A stretch of DNA of 64,000 nt from the NCBI GenBank assembly GCA_947490615.1, contig CANLHK010000004.1, positions 217,698 to 281,697 of the forward strand, written 5' to 3'. Each line of letters begins with the position of its first letter. Positions within the stretch are counted from its first letter, which is position 1. Both the position numbers and the translations under genes were made by a program. Shown in pieces: positions 8,275 to 17,496 of the stretch. The notes under the pieces are model-generated. The model saw nothing but the letters and a program-made list of their open reading frames with translations, did no database searches and was not told where the DNA came from. The DNA comes from Planctomycetaceae bacterium (GTDB taxonomy: Bacteria; Planctomycetota; Phycisphaerae; Phycisphaerales; SM1A02).

Positions 8275-9732
8275 ATGCGAGCAACCACTGTTTGCGTTTT
8301 GGCGGTCTTGAGCGTCGCGCAGTTCTGTTCGGCAGCGCAAGGGGATAAGGATTGCGCGGAAGCCAATCAGAGCCGTCCATACTTGTTTCACAGGCGACTT
8401 CCTTCGCAGCCGGAGCCCGGCTCGCAGGAGATTGTGGTGTTTACGTTTGACGCGCTGCCGGTCCCGAGCTGGGGATGGCTTCGGGTTCGTGCCTCAGCCG
8501 ATCTCGGTCTGCTTGATGAGGTGCTCTTTGTTCGGATTGACGGCGGTAGTTGGATGCAGTTGGAAGAGAACTCTTTTGTAGACTGTTCGGAGCCAGCGAA
8601 CTGCTGGAGCTATTACGTCGATTCGGGGGAAGTTGCTGACGGTTCACTCACCGTCGAGATTCTCGCATCTCCAGGGGTCAATGCTCGCGTCTGCCCAGAG
8701 GGCTTCGTGGAGGTTGCGCTCAACCTCTACGCGGAGCAAGACCGTGACTGCAACGGCAACCGCCGCGACGACGCTTGTGACATCCTCGATGGACTTCTCG
8801 TCGACTGCAACAACAACCTTTGGGCGGACTCGTGCGAGATTCAGCGGTTCCCTGAGTTTGATTGCGATGGAAACGGTCGCCTCGACTGCTGTGATGCACA
8901 AGATGGCGCGCAGGACTGCGATCTGAATGGAGTGCTCGATCGCTGCGAGATCTCCGCTGATCCGAGTCGTGATTGCAACAGCAATGGTCGGCTTGATTCG
9001 TGTGAGATCATGCTCGAAGGTGCTCCCGACGCGGATCTCAATCTCATCCCTGACGCGTGCGACATCGCTGCGGGTCGTCTGGCCGACTGCGATAGCAATG
9101 GCATCGCCGACATCGCTGAGTGGATCGCTCTCGGCGGTGACGCGACGGGCAACTATCGCCTCCCTGCGTGCTTTGTTCCAACTCCAGACATCTACGCCGA
9201 TGGCGTCGTGGACGCTGTGGATTTGGCCGTGGTGCTCAGTCGTTGGAACTGGGTCGGCACTCCCGCAGACCTCAACAATGATGGGTTTGTCGGTGGCGAA
9301 GATCTCGCGATCCTGTTGTCCGCGTGGGGCCCGTTCGGTTTGTGCGGGGACGGCTTCGCCGATCCGGGAGAGAACTGCTGCAACTGTCCTTCCGATGTGC
9401 ACTGTGGCGATGGCTTTGACTGCTACTACGGCGAGTGTGTCGCCTGCCCGAGTGGCGAGTGCCCGAAGGGTGAAGATCTTTGTGAAGTGCTGTATGGGCC
9501 TCAGCCACTGTTTCCGTATGGAACGGCCGATGTCTGCTACGGCCAGAATCCCTACGGATTCTGGTGCGCTGCTGGTCTCTTGGGCAACACCCGCGCAGGC
9601 GGCTTCTCCATGAATGTCCTGAGCGTGGACATCGCGGCCCCGTCAGCGGCCATCGCGTCGTTTGGGTTGCTGGCGTTCACCGCGATTCCGCTGCGCTCGA
9701 GGCGCCGAACTGCGACGCCAGCCCAGCGCTGA
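8275..9732 (+). CDS. secreted Cys/Asp-rich repeat protein with dockerin and C-terminal anchor-like tail
   Basis: A 485-residue protein. ATG at 8275 is preceded by GAGGAAGAG, favouring it over an in-frame ATG at 8149. Residues 1-20 are a signal peptide ending CSA. After a beta-rich domain come about six degenerate repeats of the form DCNxNGxxDxCEI (about 155-300), resembling thrombospondin-type-3 calcium repeats. A dockerin-like pair of loops follows (305-356, DIYADGVVDAVD and DLNNDGFVGGED), then a Cys-rich segment with GENCCNCPSD and CVACPSGECP. Near the C-terminus a hydrophobic stretch (AAIASFGLLAFTAIPL) followed by RSRRR could act as an anchor or sorting tail. The end overlaps the convergent ligase gene by 56 bp. 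Probably cell-surface or secreted; role unknown. Confidence 0.8.
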   Translation: MRATTVCVLAVLSVAQFCSAAQGDKDCAEANQSRPYLFHRRLPSQPEPGSQEIVVFTFDALPVPSWGWLRVRASADLGLLDEVLFVRIDGGSWMQLEENSFVDCSEPANCWSYYVDSGEVADGSLTVEILASPGVNARVCPEGFVEVALNLYAEQDRDCNGNRRDDACDILDGLLVDCNNNLWADSCEIQRFPEFDCDGNGRLDCCDAQDGAQDCDLNGVLDRCEISADPSRDCNSNGRLDSCEIMLEGAPDADLNLIPDACDIAAGRLADCDSNGIADIAEWIALGGDATGNYRLPACFVPTPDIYADGVVDAVDLAVVLSRWNWVGTPADLNNDGFVGGEDLAILLSAWGPFGLCGDGFADPGENCCNCPSDVHCGDGFDCYYGECVACPSGECPKGEDLCEVLYGPQPLFPYGTADVCYGQNPYGFWCAAGLLGNTRAGGFSMNVLSVDIAAPSAAIASFGLLAFTAIPLRSRRRTATPAQR

Positions 9733-10954
9733 TGCACAGACAGATCAGGCACCAATCTTTGAGCAGCGTGAGGTCGAGCATCGACATCGCGGCGAACGCA
9801 GCGAGCGAGCCAGCGACACCAACAGCCCAGGGTCGTATCCGCGCCGTCGCGAGGCCGCGACGCAGATCGCGGATCACCAGGAAGCTGAGCGCGGCAAAGA
9901 ACGTGCATCCGAGGAGGCCGCGTTCGACGAGCAGTTCGAGCGGGACATTGTGAACCCACGGCATTCCGCCAGGTGGGGTTTCCCATCCACTCGGCCGCGC
10001 TTCCTTGCGAGAAGCCTCGTTGACCTCGAAAAACACCGCAGGCCCGTGCCCGAGCCACGGTCGCTCAACCGCCGCTTCGAGAGCGATGCGCCAAGTCTGC
10101 AGTCTCATCTCCTGCTGAGGCCGAAGTGTCTCGGTGAGTCGCTTGCGGAAAGAGCCGAGGTCGCCAATCCACGCGACGGTACCGACGACCATCACGATCA
10201 CCAGCGACCAGCGCAAGAACTGACGCGTGCCAAGCCAACTTCGCGTCCACGCGCCCACAAGAAGTCCGCCGAGCGTCGTGCGACTGCCAGTGAGCAGCAC
10301 TCCAAAAGTCGCGATGGCGGCGATGGAGATGCTGCGCAGCCGACTGGCGCGTCCCTTCGTCGTGGGAGTGACAAGCGCCAGCGGCAGAAGGAGCGCGACA
10401 AACCCCACTTCGTTGGGATTCGGCAGACTCCCCGTGAACCGCCAGCGATCGGCGGGCTCAGGAATCCCACCGAGCAGACTGTGGTGGAACACATACTGCC
10501 AAGCAATATCGATGCCACACACGATGATGGCAGCCTGCATGGCTCGTTGGAGCCATCGAAGCGTCGTGGGTTCGCGTGCGACAATCTGCGCCGCAGGGAA
10601 CGCAAGCAACAGCATCAGTCCACCCGCGCCTCTCGCAAAGGACGCATCGGCATAGCGCGAGAACCAGGCCGAGAGAAGACTCGCGCCACCAAAGGCGAGC
10701 AGCGTGGGAACATGGCGAACCGCGCACGAGCCTAGGAAGTGGTTGGAAAGAACCCCCAACACGAGGAGCGCCAGTACACCTTGCGAGAGCCAGTTCGATT
10801 GAGGGCGCCCGAGAGGGAACCACAGCACGCAGGCCGCCAGCGCGAACATGCACAACCACGCGGGGAGGCGGGCGAGCCGTTGCTGCATCTCGAGTTCAAG
10901 ACCCCCATTGCTGGGCTTCGCCTTTCTCCTCGCAGCTCGAGGGTACCACCGCAA
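9677..10954 (-). CDS. O-antigen ligase / Wzy-like polytopic membrane protein
   Basis: A 425-residue polytopic protein with roughly ten hydrophobic segments. It carries the Wzy_C/WaaL-type signature late in the chain: a periplasmic loop with ERPWLGHGPAVFFE and PWVHNVPLELLVERGLLG (about residues 295-355), the conserved G-x-G-x and H-N-x-x-L-E pieces of O-antigen ligases. These enzymes join polysaccharide to lipid A core or to other acceptors at the outer face of the inner membrane. An in-frame ATG at 10888 would remove a basic N-terminal extension and may be the true start. It lies 29 bp downstream of rnr on the same strand and overlaps the convergent secreted protein by 56 bp. No other glycan-assembly genes are nearby, so the substrate is unknown. 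Confidence 0.8.
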   Translation of the reverse strand: MRWYPRAARRKAKPSNGGLELEMQQRLARLPAWLCMFALAACVLWFPLGRPQSNWLSQGVLALLVLGVLSNHFLGSCAVRHVPTLLAFGGASLLSAWFSRYADASFARGAGGLMLLLAFPAAQIVAREPTTLRWLQRAMQAAIIVCGIDIAWQYVFHHSLLGGIPEPADRWRFTGSLPNPNEVGFVALLLPLALVTPTTKGRASRLRSISIAAIATFGVLLTGSRTTLGGLLVGAWTRSWLGTRQFLRWSLVIVMVVGTVAWIGDLGSFRKRLTETLRPQQEMRLQTWRIALEAAVERPWLGHGPAVFFEVNEASRKEARPSGWETPPGGMPWVHNVPLELLVERGLLGCTFFAALSFLVIRDLRRGLATARIRPWAVGVAGSLAAFAAMSMLDLTLLKDWCLICLCISAGLASQFGASSAAESR

Positions 10955-10983
10955 TGGCGGACCTCGAACTCCTCAGCAGCCAC

Positions 10984-13455
10984 TCACCCCTTCCGTCCGC
11001 GTCGCCCTTGTTTGAAGCCTGATTTGTGGCCTGATTTGTCGCGACCCGCGCGGCCCTTTTTGCTGCCGCCTTCGCGGGGGCGGGGTTCGAAGTACTCGCG
11101 GGTTCCTCCGACCATCTGTGCGCCTGCGTCGCCCTTGGCGGGGAGCTCTCCTTCGACTTCGATGGCGGCGCGACCGAAACTGGCGACCTCAAGATTGAGT
11201 TGTCGTCCGCGAAGGTCCACCGAAGTGATGCGCACCTTGATGCGATCGCCGAGTCCAATCGAGGCGCCGCTGCGTTGCGCGACCAGTCGGCCGCTGCGAG
11301 GATCGCGGTTGAAACGGTCGAGCCTTCCGTCGCCGCCCTTCATGTCACGGTTGGGAACCGCGCCGTCGACGAGGTAGCGGTCAATCGAAACGAACACGGT
11401 TCCGTTGGGCATGAGCCCAGTCACGGTTCCGTCGAAGACTTCGCCGAGGTGCTTCTCGTGGAGCAACTGGAGTACGAGGAAAGTTCGCAGATCCTTCTCG
11501 GCGTGATCCGCCGCAACCTCGCGTTCGCTGGCATGGCGACCGAGGTCGATGAGCTTGGCTTCGTCGAGGACCCGCGGATCGATCGCGAGTTGTCTGGTGA
11601 GTTGGCGTCGGCGCTTGCCTCCGCCTGATTCCGTGCCGTTCTCGGTGATGTCGAGGTACGCATGCACCACGCGATGCACGAGGAGGTCGGGATAGCGACG
11701 GATCGGACTGGTGAAATGTCCGTAGTGCTCGCTCGCGAGTGCGTAGTGGCCGATGAGCGCGGGTGAGTAGACCGCCTTGGACATGCAACGCAGAATCGAG
11801 AAGTGGATCGCGCGCGCAGCGGGCGAGTGGCGCGTGGCTTCGAGCAGCGCTTGCAGATCTTTGCGCGTCGGCTCGTCGGGGAGCCGCCATTTGGCGAGCC
11901 GCGCGAACTGACGAACTTCCTCGATGTCGCCGAAGGTCGGGTCTGGGTGAATGCGGCGCAAGAGTGGCGTGTCGAGTCCCGCAAAGGTGCGCGCAACGGC
12001 TTCGTTGGCCTCGACCATGAACATCTCGATGAGCGTGTGGGTGTAGGAATCATCTTCCTTCACCGCATCGACGACATGCCCCGCGTCGCTAAAGATCAAC
12101 TCGACTTCGGGAAGGTCGAGATGGATCATGCCCGCGGCCTCGCGGCGGGCGCGAATGACCTTGGACAACTTGTCGGCGCGCTGCAGGGCGTCGAGGAGTT
12201 CGGGGGTGTAGGCGCTGTCGGTCTTGGCATGCTCGCGCGCGAGCTCGGGCTTTCCATCGATGAGCGCCTGCGCCTCGATGTAGGTCAAGCGCTTCGACGA
12301 ACGAATGACGGTGCGGGCGAGACGCTGTCCGACGATCTTGCCTTCGTCATCGAGGGCGATGAAGGCGCTGAGCGTGAAGCGCGCCACACCTTCTTGCAGC
12401 GAGCAGACGCCGTTGGAAAGCGTCTCAGGCAACATGGGCACGGTGTGGCGGGGGAGGTAGACGCTCGTGGCGCGCGTGCTTGCTTCCACATCGAGCGCGG
12501 AGTCCTGCGTCACAAAGTGCGCGACATCCGCGATGTGCACGCCGAGTTCCCACTGGCCCGTGGTCGCGTGTTGCACGATGGAAATGGCATCGTCGAAGTC
12601 TTTCGCATCAGGCGGGTCGATGGTGAAGATGAAGTTGGCGGTGAGATCCTCGCGGTCCTCCCACGATCCAGAACTTCCTGCTGCGTTGGTCGCGCGTTCA
12701 AAGGCAACCGCCGCTGCGTGGGCTTGCGCGATTGCTTGCGCGTCGAAGACCTCGCGGATCTGATAGGTCGCGATGACCGCCTGCGTCTCGACATCGGGCC
12801 GACCCGCAGGGCCAAGCACTTCGACAATGACACCCTCGGCCAGTGCGCCTTCTTCAGGCCAGAGCAGAATGTCGACGACGACCTTGTCGCCTTCTTTGGC
12901 GTTCTTCGCGCTTGGATCGCGCACCACGATCGGCTCGCGAATCGAGCGTCCATCGGGTTCGACGAGCCACTCGCGACCGCGCTTACAGAGCGTGCCTGCG
13001 TAGCGCGACTGACCTCGCACGAGCACCTCGAGGACACGCCCCGAGATGTCGTCGCGCGTCGTGCCAGGAGCAACACCCGCGCCGCGATTCCAACGATCGC
13101 CGCGGCGTGAGACTTGCACGCGCACGCGGTCGCCACTCACAGCGTCCTTGGTTTCACCTTCGGGGATGAAGAGGTCACCCTCGCGATAGGCGATCTCCGT
13201 CTTGAGAAACCCGAAGCCGCGCGGAGTGATCTTGATGGTGCCTTCAACTTCTTCAGGAAGGCGTGGCAGACGGAGGCGTTCGTCTTTGCCGATCTCAACA
13301 TGCTTGAGTTCTACAAGCTGCCGAATCGCCTCGCCGAACGCGGGCTCGTCTTCGTCGGCGACCCGCAGTTGCCGCGCGACATCCTTCATGTACATCGGCG
13401 CGTAGGTCTTGTGCGCGAGGTGATCGAGGATTCGGCTCTTGAATCGAAGCGGCAT
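10984..13455 (-). CDS. rnr: ribonuclease R (3'-5' exoribonuclease)
   Basis: An 823-residue RNase II/R family enzyme, close to the length of E. coli RNase R. The N-terminal helix-turn-helix-like and cold-shock regions contain GTIKITPRGFGFL (about 72-84) and GDRVRVQV. The catalytic RNB domain has DPPDAKDFDDAI with acidic residues D280, D286, D288 and D289 that bind Mg. The later motif HYGHFTSPIRRYPDLLVHR is diagnostic. An S1 domain follows (GLMPNGTVFVSI), and the protein ends in a lysine/arginine/glycine-rich tail as in E. coli RNase R. It degrades structured RNA processively from the 3' end and is stress-responsive in many bacteria, which fits its place beside the chaperone genes. Confident. 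Confidence 0.96.
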   Translation of the reverse strand: MPLRFKSRILDHLAHKTYAPMYMKDVARQLRVADEDEPAFGEAIRQLVELKHVEIGKDERLRLPRLPEEVEGTIKITPRGFGFLKTEIAYREGDLFIPEGETKDAVSGDRVRVQVSRRGDRWNRGAGVAPGTTRDDISGRVLEVLVRGQSRYAGTLCKRGREWLVEPDGRSIREPIVVRDPSAKNAKEGDKVVVDILLWPEEGALAEGVIVEVLGPAGRPDVETQAVIATYQIREVFDAQAIAQAHAAAVAFERATNAAGSSGSWEDREDLTANFIFTIDPPDAKDFDDAISIVQHATTGQWELGVHIADVAHFVTQDSALDVEASTRATSVYLPRHTVPMLPETLSNGVCSLQEGVARFTLSAFIALDDEGKIVGQRLARTVIRSSKRLTYIEAQALIDGKPELAREHAKTDSAYTPELLDALQRADKLSKVIRARREAAGMIHLDLPEVELIFSDAGHVVDAVKEDDSYTHTLIEMFMVEANEAVARTFAGLDTPLLRRIHPDPTFGDIEEVRQFARLAKWRLPDEPTRKDLQALLEATRHSPAARAIHFSILRCMSKAVYSPALIGHYALASEHYGHFTSPIRRYPDLLVHRVVHAYLDITENGTESGGGKRRRQLTRQLAIDPRVLDEAKLIDLGRHASEREVAADHAEKDLRTFLVLQLLHEKHLGEVFDGTVTGLMPNGTVFVSIDRYLVDGAVPNRDMKGGDGRLDRFNRDPRSGRLVAQRSGASIGLGDRIKVRITSVDLRGRQLNLEVASFGRAAIEVEGELPAKGDAGAQMVGGTREYFEPRPREGGSKKGRAGRDKSGHKSGFKQGRRGRKG

Positions 13456-13524
13456 AGATCGCGAGTGTAAGGTGCGGCAGGGCGCGTGGACGCAGTCGCC
13501 TTTGGTGGCGAAGCCGCAGTGAGT

Positions 13525-14076
13525 TCAGGAGCCGCGTTTGCGCGGGGTTCGAGCCGCTTTCGGCTGCGCGATGTTCCCCATGCCCCGTCCCACGCGTGAG
13601 GGATGGGTGGCGCGCGCATCGATCCGCTTGTGGTCGGCTGCGTTGGTGGGCGGATTGCTGGGCTTGCTGTCGGCTTTCGGTGGCGAGGTCGGACTCGATG
13701 GAGCCTCGGGCTTCGCGTCACGAGTGGATTCTGATTTGGAGTCCGATTTGCCCTGCGACTTGCTCTCGCTCTCACTCTTGACCGCGGGCTTCTGCTCAGA
13801 GGTGCCGCCTGACTTCTCGTCCTTCTTGCCGGCAGCGTCTTCTTTGGGAGTGCCCGCTGCGCGATCGGACTCTGCGCCCGACTTGTAGTTCGCGCTGCGG
13901 TAGTCGGTCTCGTAGAAACCGCCGCCACGGAAGAGCACCGCGCCACCACCCGAGATCTTCCGCTCGACGCGCTTCTTCTTGCAGGTCGGGCAGACCGCAA
14001 TGGCTGCTGCAGTGATCGAGTGAAACACTTCGAACTCATGCCCGCAGGCGCGGCAGATGTATTCGTAGGTTGGCAT
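13525..14076 (-). CDS. FmdB-type zinc-ribbon protein with long charged low-complexity tail
   Basis: A 183-residue protein starting at MPTYEYICRACGHEFE, the invariant FmdB opening. The zinc ribbon uses CxxC at 9-12 and CPTCKKK near 30-33, then an SGGG(A)VLFRGGGFYETDY segment typical of the family. Residues from about 68 onward are a long hydrophilic tail rich in Ser, Lys, Glu and Pro, probably disordered; most FmdB proteins are only 60-110 residues. It begins 5 bp after the grpE stop, so it is co-transcribed with grpE and dnaJ. FmdB proteins are thought to be regulatory but are poorly characterised. An upstream in-frame ATG at 14142 lies inside grpE and was not used. Confidence 0.87.
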   Translation of the reverse strand: MPTYEYICRACGHEFEVFHSITAAAIAVCPTCKKKRVERKISGGGAVLFRGGGFYETDYRSANYKSGAESDRAAGTPKEDAAGKKDEKSGGTSEQKPAVKSESESKSQGKSDSKSESTRDAKPEAPSSPTSPPKADSKPSNPPTNAADHKRIDARATHPSRVGRGMGNIAQPKAARTPRKRGS

Positions 14077-14081
14077 AACGA

Positions 14082-14612
14082 TCAGGCTTCGGGCGACACG
14101 GCGACCTTCGCAGGTCGCAGCACGCTCTCGCCAAGTTTCCAACCTGTTTGAAAGCGCATGCTCACGCAGCCTGGGGCGATGCCCTCGGCGGGTTGACGCA
14201 TGACGGCGTCGTGTTGCAACGGATCAAACGCAGCGCCTGGAGTCGGCTCGATGCGCACGATGCCGTTCTGCTCGAGGGCCTTCTGCAATTCGGCGCGCGT
14301 CATCTCAATCGACTTGGCGAGCTGCTCGATGGTGATCTTGGAGTGATCTTGCGCGAGCGCGAGGTCGAAGTGGTCGAGCACGGGCATGAGCGCGCGCGTG
14401 AGTTGTGAGAGGCCGCGCAGGCGCGCGCGCTCTTCGTTCTCCACGCTGCGACGCTGAAAGTTCGCAAAGTCCGCCTGCGCGCGCATCTTGGCGGCGAGAG
14501 CCTCCTCGCGCTCCGTCGTGAGACGCTCGATGAGTTGCGCGAGATCGACCGTCTCCGTCTGTGCGTCGGCGGCGTTCGTGGATTCTGGTTCGCTTGGAGT
14601 GTCGGTGGACAT
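14082..14612 (-). CDS. grpE: GrpE nucleotide exchange factor
   Basis: A 176-residue GrpE. It has an acidic unstructured start, then the long paired helix around LIERLTTEREEALAAKMRAQADFANFQRRS (about residues 26-55), and the C-terminal beta domain with GAAFDPLQHDAV and GWKLGESVLRPAKVAV, both typical. GrpE releases ADP from DnaK, working with DnaJ. The ATG at 14612 is chosen because the longer frame to 14774 runs into dnaJ and adds no GrpE-like sequence. It follows dnaJ by 19 bp and precedes the FmdB gene by 5 bp, giving an operon. No dnaK is present in the window, so the Hsp70 itself must be encoded elsewhere. Confidence 0.95.
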   Translation of the reverse strand: MSTDTPSEPESTNAADAQTETVDLAQLIERLTTEREEALAAKMRAQADFANFQRRSVENEERARLRGLSQLTRALMPVLDHFDLALAQDHSKITIEQLAKSIEMTRAELQKALEQNGIVRIEPTPGAAFDPLQHDAVMRQPAEGIAPGCVSMRFQTGWKLGESVLRPAKVAVSPEA

Positions 14613-14631
14613 GGTTGATGGCGTGGCGGGT

Positions 14632-15771
14632 TCAATTGCCGAAGGGATTGATCTTCTTCCAGAAGCTCGAGTCCTCGGCGCGGACATCCACATGTTCGGT
14701 TTGAGCATACTCCGTGAGGAGCCTGCGTTGGTCGTCGCTGAGTCGTTTGGGCACGACGAGTTGCAAGACGACATGCAGATCGCCGCGAGCCTTGGACTGC
14801 AGCGTGGTCATGCCCGCGCGCTCGACGATCACTACATCGCCATGCTGGCTTCCTGGGGGGATCGCGAGATCGAGCTCGCCGTCGATGCCATGGAACTTCA
14901 CGCTCGCGCCAAGTGCGGCCTGCGCAAACGCCATTGGCTGCACGCCGACAAGATCCGCGCCGCGACGATCGAATCGTTCGTCGTCGGTCACGCGCACCAC
15001 GACATGGAGATCTCCCCGCGGACCTTTCCCTGCTGCGTTGACTTCGGGTGGCGGCGGCTCGCCCTCACCTGCGACACGCATCACTTGACCATCCTCGATG
15101 CCCGCTGGGATGTTGAGCTTGAGCTTGCGCTTGGTGGAGACGCGGCCTTGACCGCGGCATTTCTCGCACTTGTCCGCGATGATGGTGCGTCGCCCGCGGC
15201 ACTCGGGGCAGGTCGTGACCATGCGGAACATGCCGCCGAAACCCGTCTGCGCGACTTGTCCTTGTCCGTTGCAGACCGTGCAGGGCGTGGGCTTGGAGCC
15301 AGGCTTCGCGCCCGAACCCGCGCAGGGTTCGCAGACATCGAGGCGCTTGAACTCGGTCTCAACCTCGCAGCCCTTGAAGGCTTGCTCGAGTTCGATTTCG
15401 ACTTCGGTTTCCAGATCGAATCCGCGCGAAGGACCGCGCTGCGCGCGTCCTCCAGCCTGCTGACCAAAGACATCGTTGAACATCGAGAAGATGTCGTTCA
15501 CATGCATCGAGCGGAAGTCGTGGCCAGGATTCTGTCGCAGGCCCGCGTGTCCATGGCGGTCGTAGAGTGGCCGACGCTCGGGATCGGAGAGCACTTCGTA
15601 GGCCTCGGTGCACGCCTTGAATTCGCCCTCGGCCTCGGGATTCCCAGGATTGCGATCAGGATGCCACTTCATCGCGAGCCGTCGATAGGCTCGCTTGATG
15701 TCGTCCTGTGAGGCTCCGCGCTCCACCGACAGGATTTCGTAGTAGCAGCGGGTTTGCGGCATGCGCGGCAC
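14632..15771 (-). CDS. dnaJ: DnaJ co-chaperone
   Basis: A 379-residue type I DnaJ. The J domain carries [18 protein letters not shown] with the HPD triad (residues about 37-39), then a short Gly/Phe region. The zinc-binding domain has four Cys repeats: [24 protein letters not shown] and CEKCRGQG, the third having lost its final Gly. The C-terminal substrate-binding domain includes [20 protein letters not shown] and GDLHVVVRV. It stimulates DnaK ATP hydrolysis and delivers unfolded proteins. A second ATG three codons in (15762) is an alternative start. It is first in the dnaJ-grpE-fmdB unit, just after the terminator of the chaperonin operon. Confidence 0.96.
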   Translation of the reverse strand: MPRMPQTRCYYEILSVERGASQDDIKRAYRRLAMKWHPDRNPGNPEAEGEFKACTEAYEVLSDPERRPLYDRHGHAGLRQNPGHDFRSMHVNDIFSMFNDVFGQQAGGRAQRGPSRGFDLETEVEIELEQAFKGCEVETEFKRLDVCEPCAGSGAKPGSKPTPCTVCNGQGQVAQTGFGGMFRMVTTCPECRGRRTIIADKCEKCRGQGRVSTKRKLKLNIPAGIEDGQVMRVAGEGEPPPPEVNAAGKGPRGDLHVVVRVTDDERFDRRGADLVGVQPMAFAQAALGASVKFHGIDGELDLAIPPGSQHGDVVIVERAGMTTLQSKARGDLHVVLQLVVPKRLSDDQRRLLTEYAQTEHVDVRAEDSSFWKKINPFGN

Positions 15772-15803
15772 CAGTCGAGCGCGACGAAGGTTCGTCGTTT
15801 AGG

Positions 15804-15840
15804 AAAACCGCCCGCACGCGGCTGTCCGCGTGCGGGCGGT
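15804..15840 (-). terminator. rho-independent terminator of the chaperonin operon
   Basis: ACCGCCCGCACGCGG (15807-15821) pairs perfectly over 15 bp with 15826-15840, with a CTGT loop. Read on the minus strand the stem is followed by TTTTCC, so it ends the groEL transcript before dnaJ. Confidence 0.92.
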
Positions 15841-15852
15841 TGGATTCACACC

Positions 15853-17466
15853 TTAGACGACGGCGCCTTCGACGGGCTCCGTCTCATCCTTGAGTTCGGT
15901 GATGATCACATCGGTCGTCAGCATGAGGCCAGCGACGCTCGCTGCGTTGAGCAGCGCCGTCTTCATGACCAAGGCTGGATCGATGATGCCCGACTTCACG
16001 AGATCCTCGTACTCACCCGTGGCGGCGTTGAAGCCGACATTGGTCTTGGAGTTGCGGATCTTCTCGACGACGAGATCGCCGTCGTGTCCCGCGTTCTCTG
16101 CGATTTGCTCGCAGGGACGCGTCATCGCAATGGCCACGATGTCAAAGCCGTACTTCTCATCGCCCTTGGCCTTCTTCTTGGCGTCGAGCACAGCGTCGAC
16201 TGCGCGCACGAGTGCAACGCCGCCGCCAGGAACAAAGCCTTCCTTGGCTGCCGCGCGGGTCGCATGGAGCGCGTCGTCGACGCGATCCTTTGTTTCCTTC
16301 ATGGCAACTTCGGTCGCTCCGCCAACGGAGATCACTGCAACACCTGAGACCATCTTGGCGAGACGCTCCTGGAGCTTCTCCTTGTCGTAGTCGCTGGTGG
16401 TGCGGTCGATCTGCGTCTGAATCTGCGCGGCGCGCGCCTGAATGTCCTTGGTCTTGCCGCCGCCTTGGATGATCATCGTCTCGTCCTTCGAGATGACGAC
16501 CTTCTTCGCGGTGCCGAGCTCCTTGAGCTCGACATCCTCGAGGCTGCGACCGAGGTCTTCGGCGAAGAACTCGCCCGCGGTGAGCACGCCGATGTCGGCG
16601 AGCATCGCCTTGCGACGATCACCGAAGCCCGGCGCCTTGACCGCACAGACATGGAGCACGCCGCGGAGTCGATTGACCACGAGCGCGGTGAGCGCCTCGG
16701 CTTCGACATCTTCGGCAATGATCAGCAAGGGCTTGCCTGAGGTCGCGACCTTGTTGAGCAGCGGCAGGAGATCTTGCAGCAGCGAGATCTTCTTCTCGTA
16801 GATCAGGACGAGCGGATTCTCAAGCACGCACTCGCCGCGCTTGGGATCGGTCATGAAGTATGGAGAGAGGAAGCCCTTGTCGAAGGCCATGCCTTCGACA
16901 TAGCTCAGCGTGGTGTCGGCGGTCTTGCCTTCTTCGATTTCGCACACGCCATCGGCGCCGACCTTGTCGATCGCGTCGGCGATGAGCTTGCCGATCACGG
17001 TGTCGTGGTTGGCCGAGACGGTGGCGATCTTCTCGAGATCGGCCTTGCCCTTGCACTTCTGCGCCATCGCGGTGATCGCGTCGCAGGCGGCGTTGGCCGC
17101 TGCATTGACACCGCGCTGCACAGCCACGGCGTTGGCGCCCGCGGCGATGTGCTTGAGGCCGCCGTTAAAGATCGCGCCAGCGAGCACGGTGGCGCAGGTC
17201 GTGCCATCACCCGCGACATCCGCGGTCTTCTTGGCGACCTGCTGGACCATCTTCGCGCCCATGTTCTCGAAGGGCGAGGGAAGATCGATTTCCTTGGCGA
17301 CGGTGACGCCGTCCTTGGTGATCGACGGAGCGCCAAACGACTTCGCGAAGAGCACATTGTGTCCCACAGGACCCATGGTGACCGCGACCGCGTGGACGAG
17401 CTGATCGACGCCGCGCTTCAACTCAGCGCGCGCCTCAGCATCAAACTTCATTTGCTTGTTTGCCAT
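15853..17466 (-). CDS. groEL: chaperonin GroEL (diverged second copy)
   Basis: A 537-residue group I chaperonin, full length. The ATPase residues are kept: D52 in TKDGVTVA and D87 in GDGTT, as is the DALHATRAA motif holding the catalytic Asp near 398. GFGDRRKAML in the apical domain is also typical. It departs from the family norm in several places: MGPVGHNVLFAKSF where GPKGRNVVLDKSF is usual, GDGTTCATVLA with a Cys, and a C-terminus ending EPVEGAVV without the Gly-Gly-Met repeats. It lies 30 bp downstream of groES. With the more canonical copy upstream of groES, this may be a specialised chaperonin with its own substrates. Confidence 0.94.
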   Translation of the reverse strand: MANKQMKFDAEARAELKRGVDQLVHAVAVTMGPVGHNVLFAKSFGAPSITKDGVTVAKEIDLPSPFENMGAKMVQQVAKKTADVAGDGTTCATVLAGAIFNGGLKHIAAGANAVAVQRGVNAAANAACDAITAMAQKCKGKADLEKIATVSANHDTVIGKLIADAIDKVGADGVCEIEEGKTADTTLSYVEGMAFDKGFLSPYFMTDPKRGECVLENPLVLIYEKKISLLQDLLPLLNKVATSGKPLLIIAEDVEAEALTALVVNRLRGVLHVCAVKAPGFGDRRKAMLADIGVLTAGEFFAEDLGRSLEDVELKELGTAKKVVISKDETMIIQGGGKTKDIQARAAQIQTQIDRTTSDYDKEKLQERLAKMVSGVAVISVGGATEVAMKETKDRVDDALHATRAAAKEGFVPGGGVALVRAVDAVLDAKKKAKGDEKYGFDIVAIAMTRPCEQIAENAGHDGDLVVEKIRNSKTNVGFNAATGEYEDLVKSGIIDPALVMKTALLNAASVAGLMLTTDVIITELKDETEPVEGAVV

Positions 17467-17496
17467 GATTCAAAGCCTTTCAGGCGGATGCGGGGG

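Noticed and set aside
9662..10735. 357-residue open frame on the plus strand
   Set aside because: Antisense to the O-antigen-ligase-like gene, extremely rich in Arg and Glu, without domain.
11803..13110. 435-residue open frame on the plus strand
   Set aside because: Antisense to rnr, whose catalytic motifs are unmistakable; no motif in the plus-strand frame.
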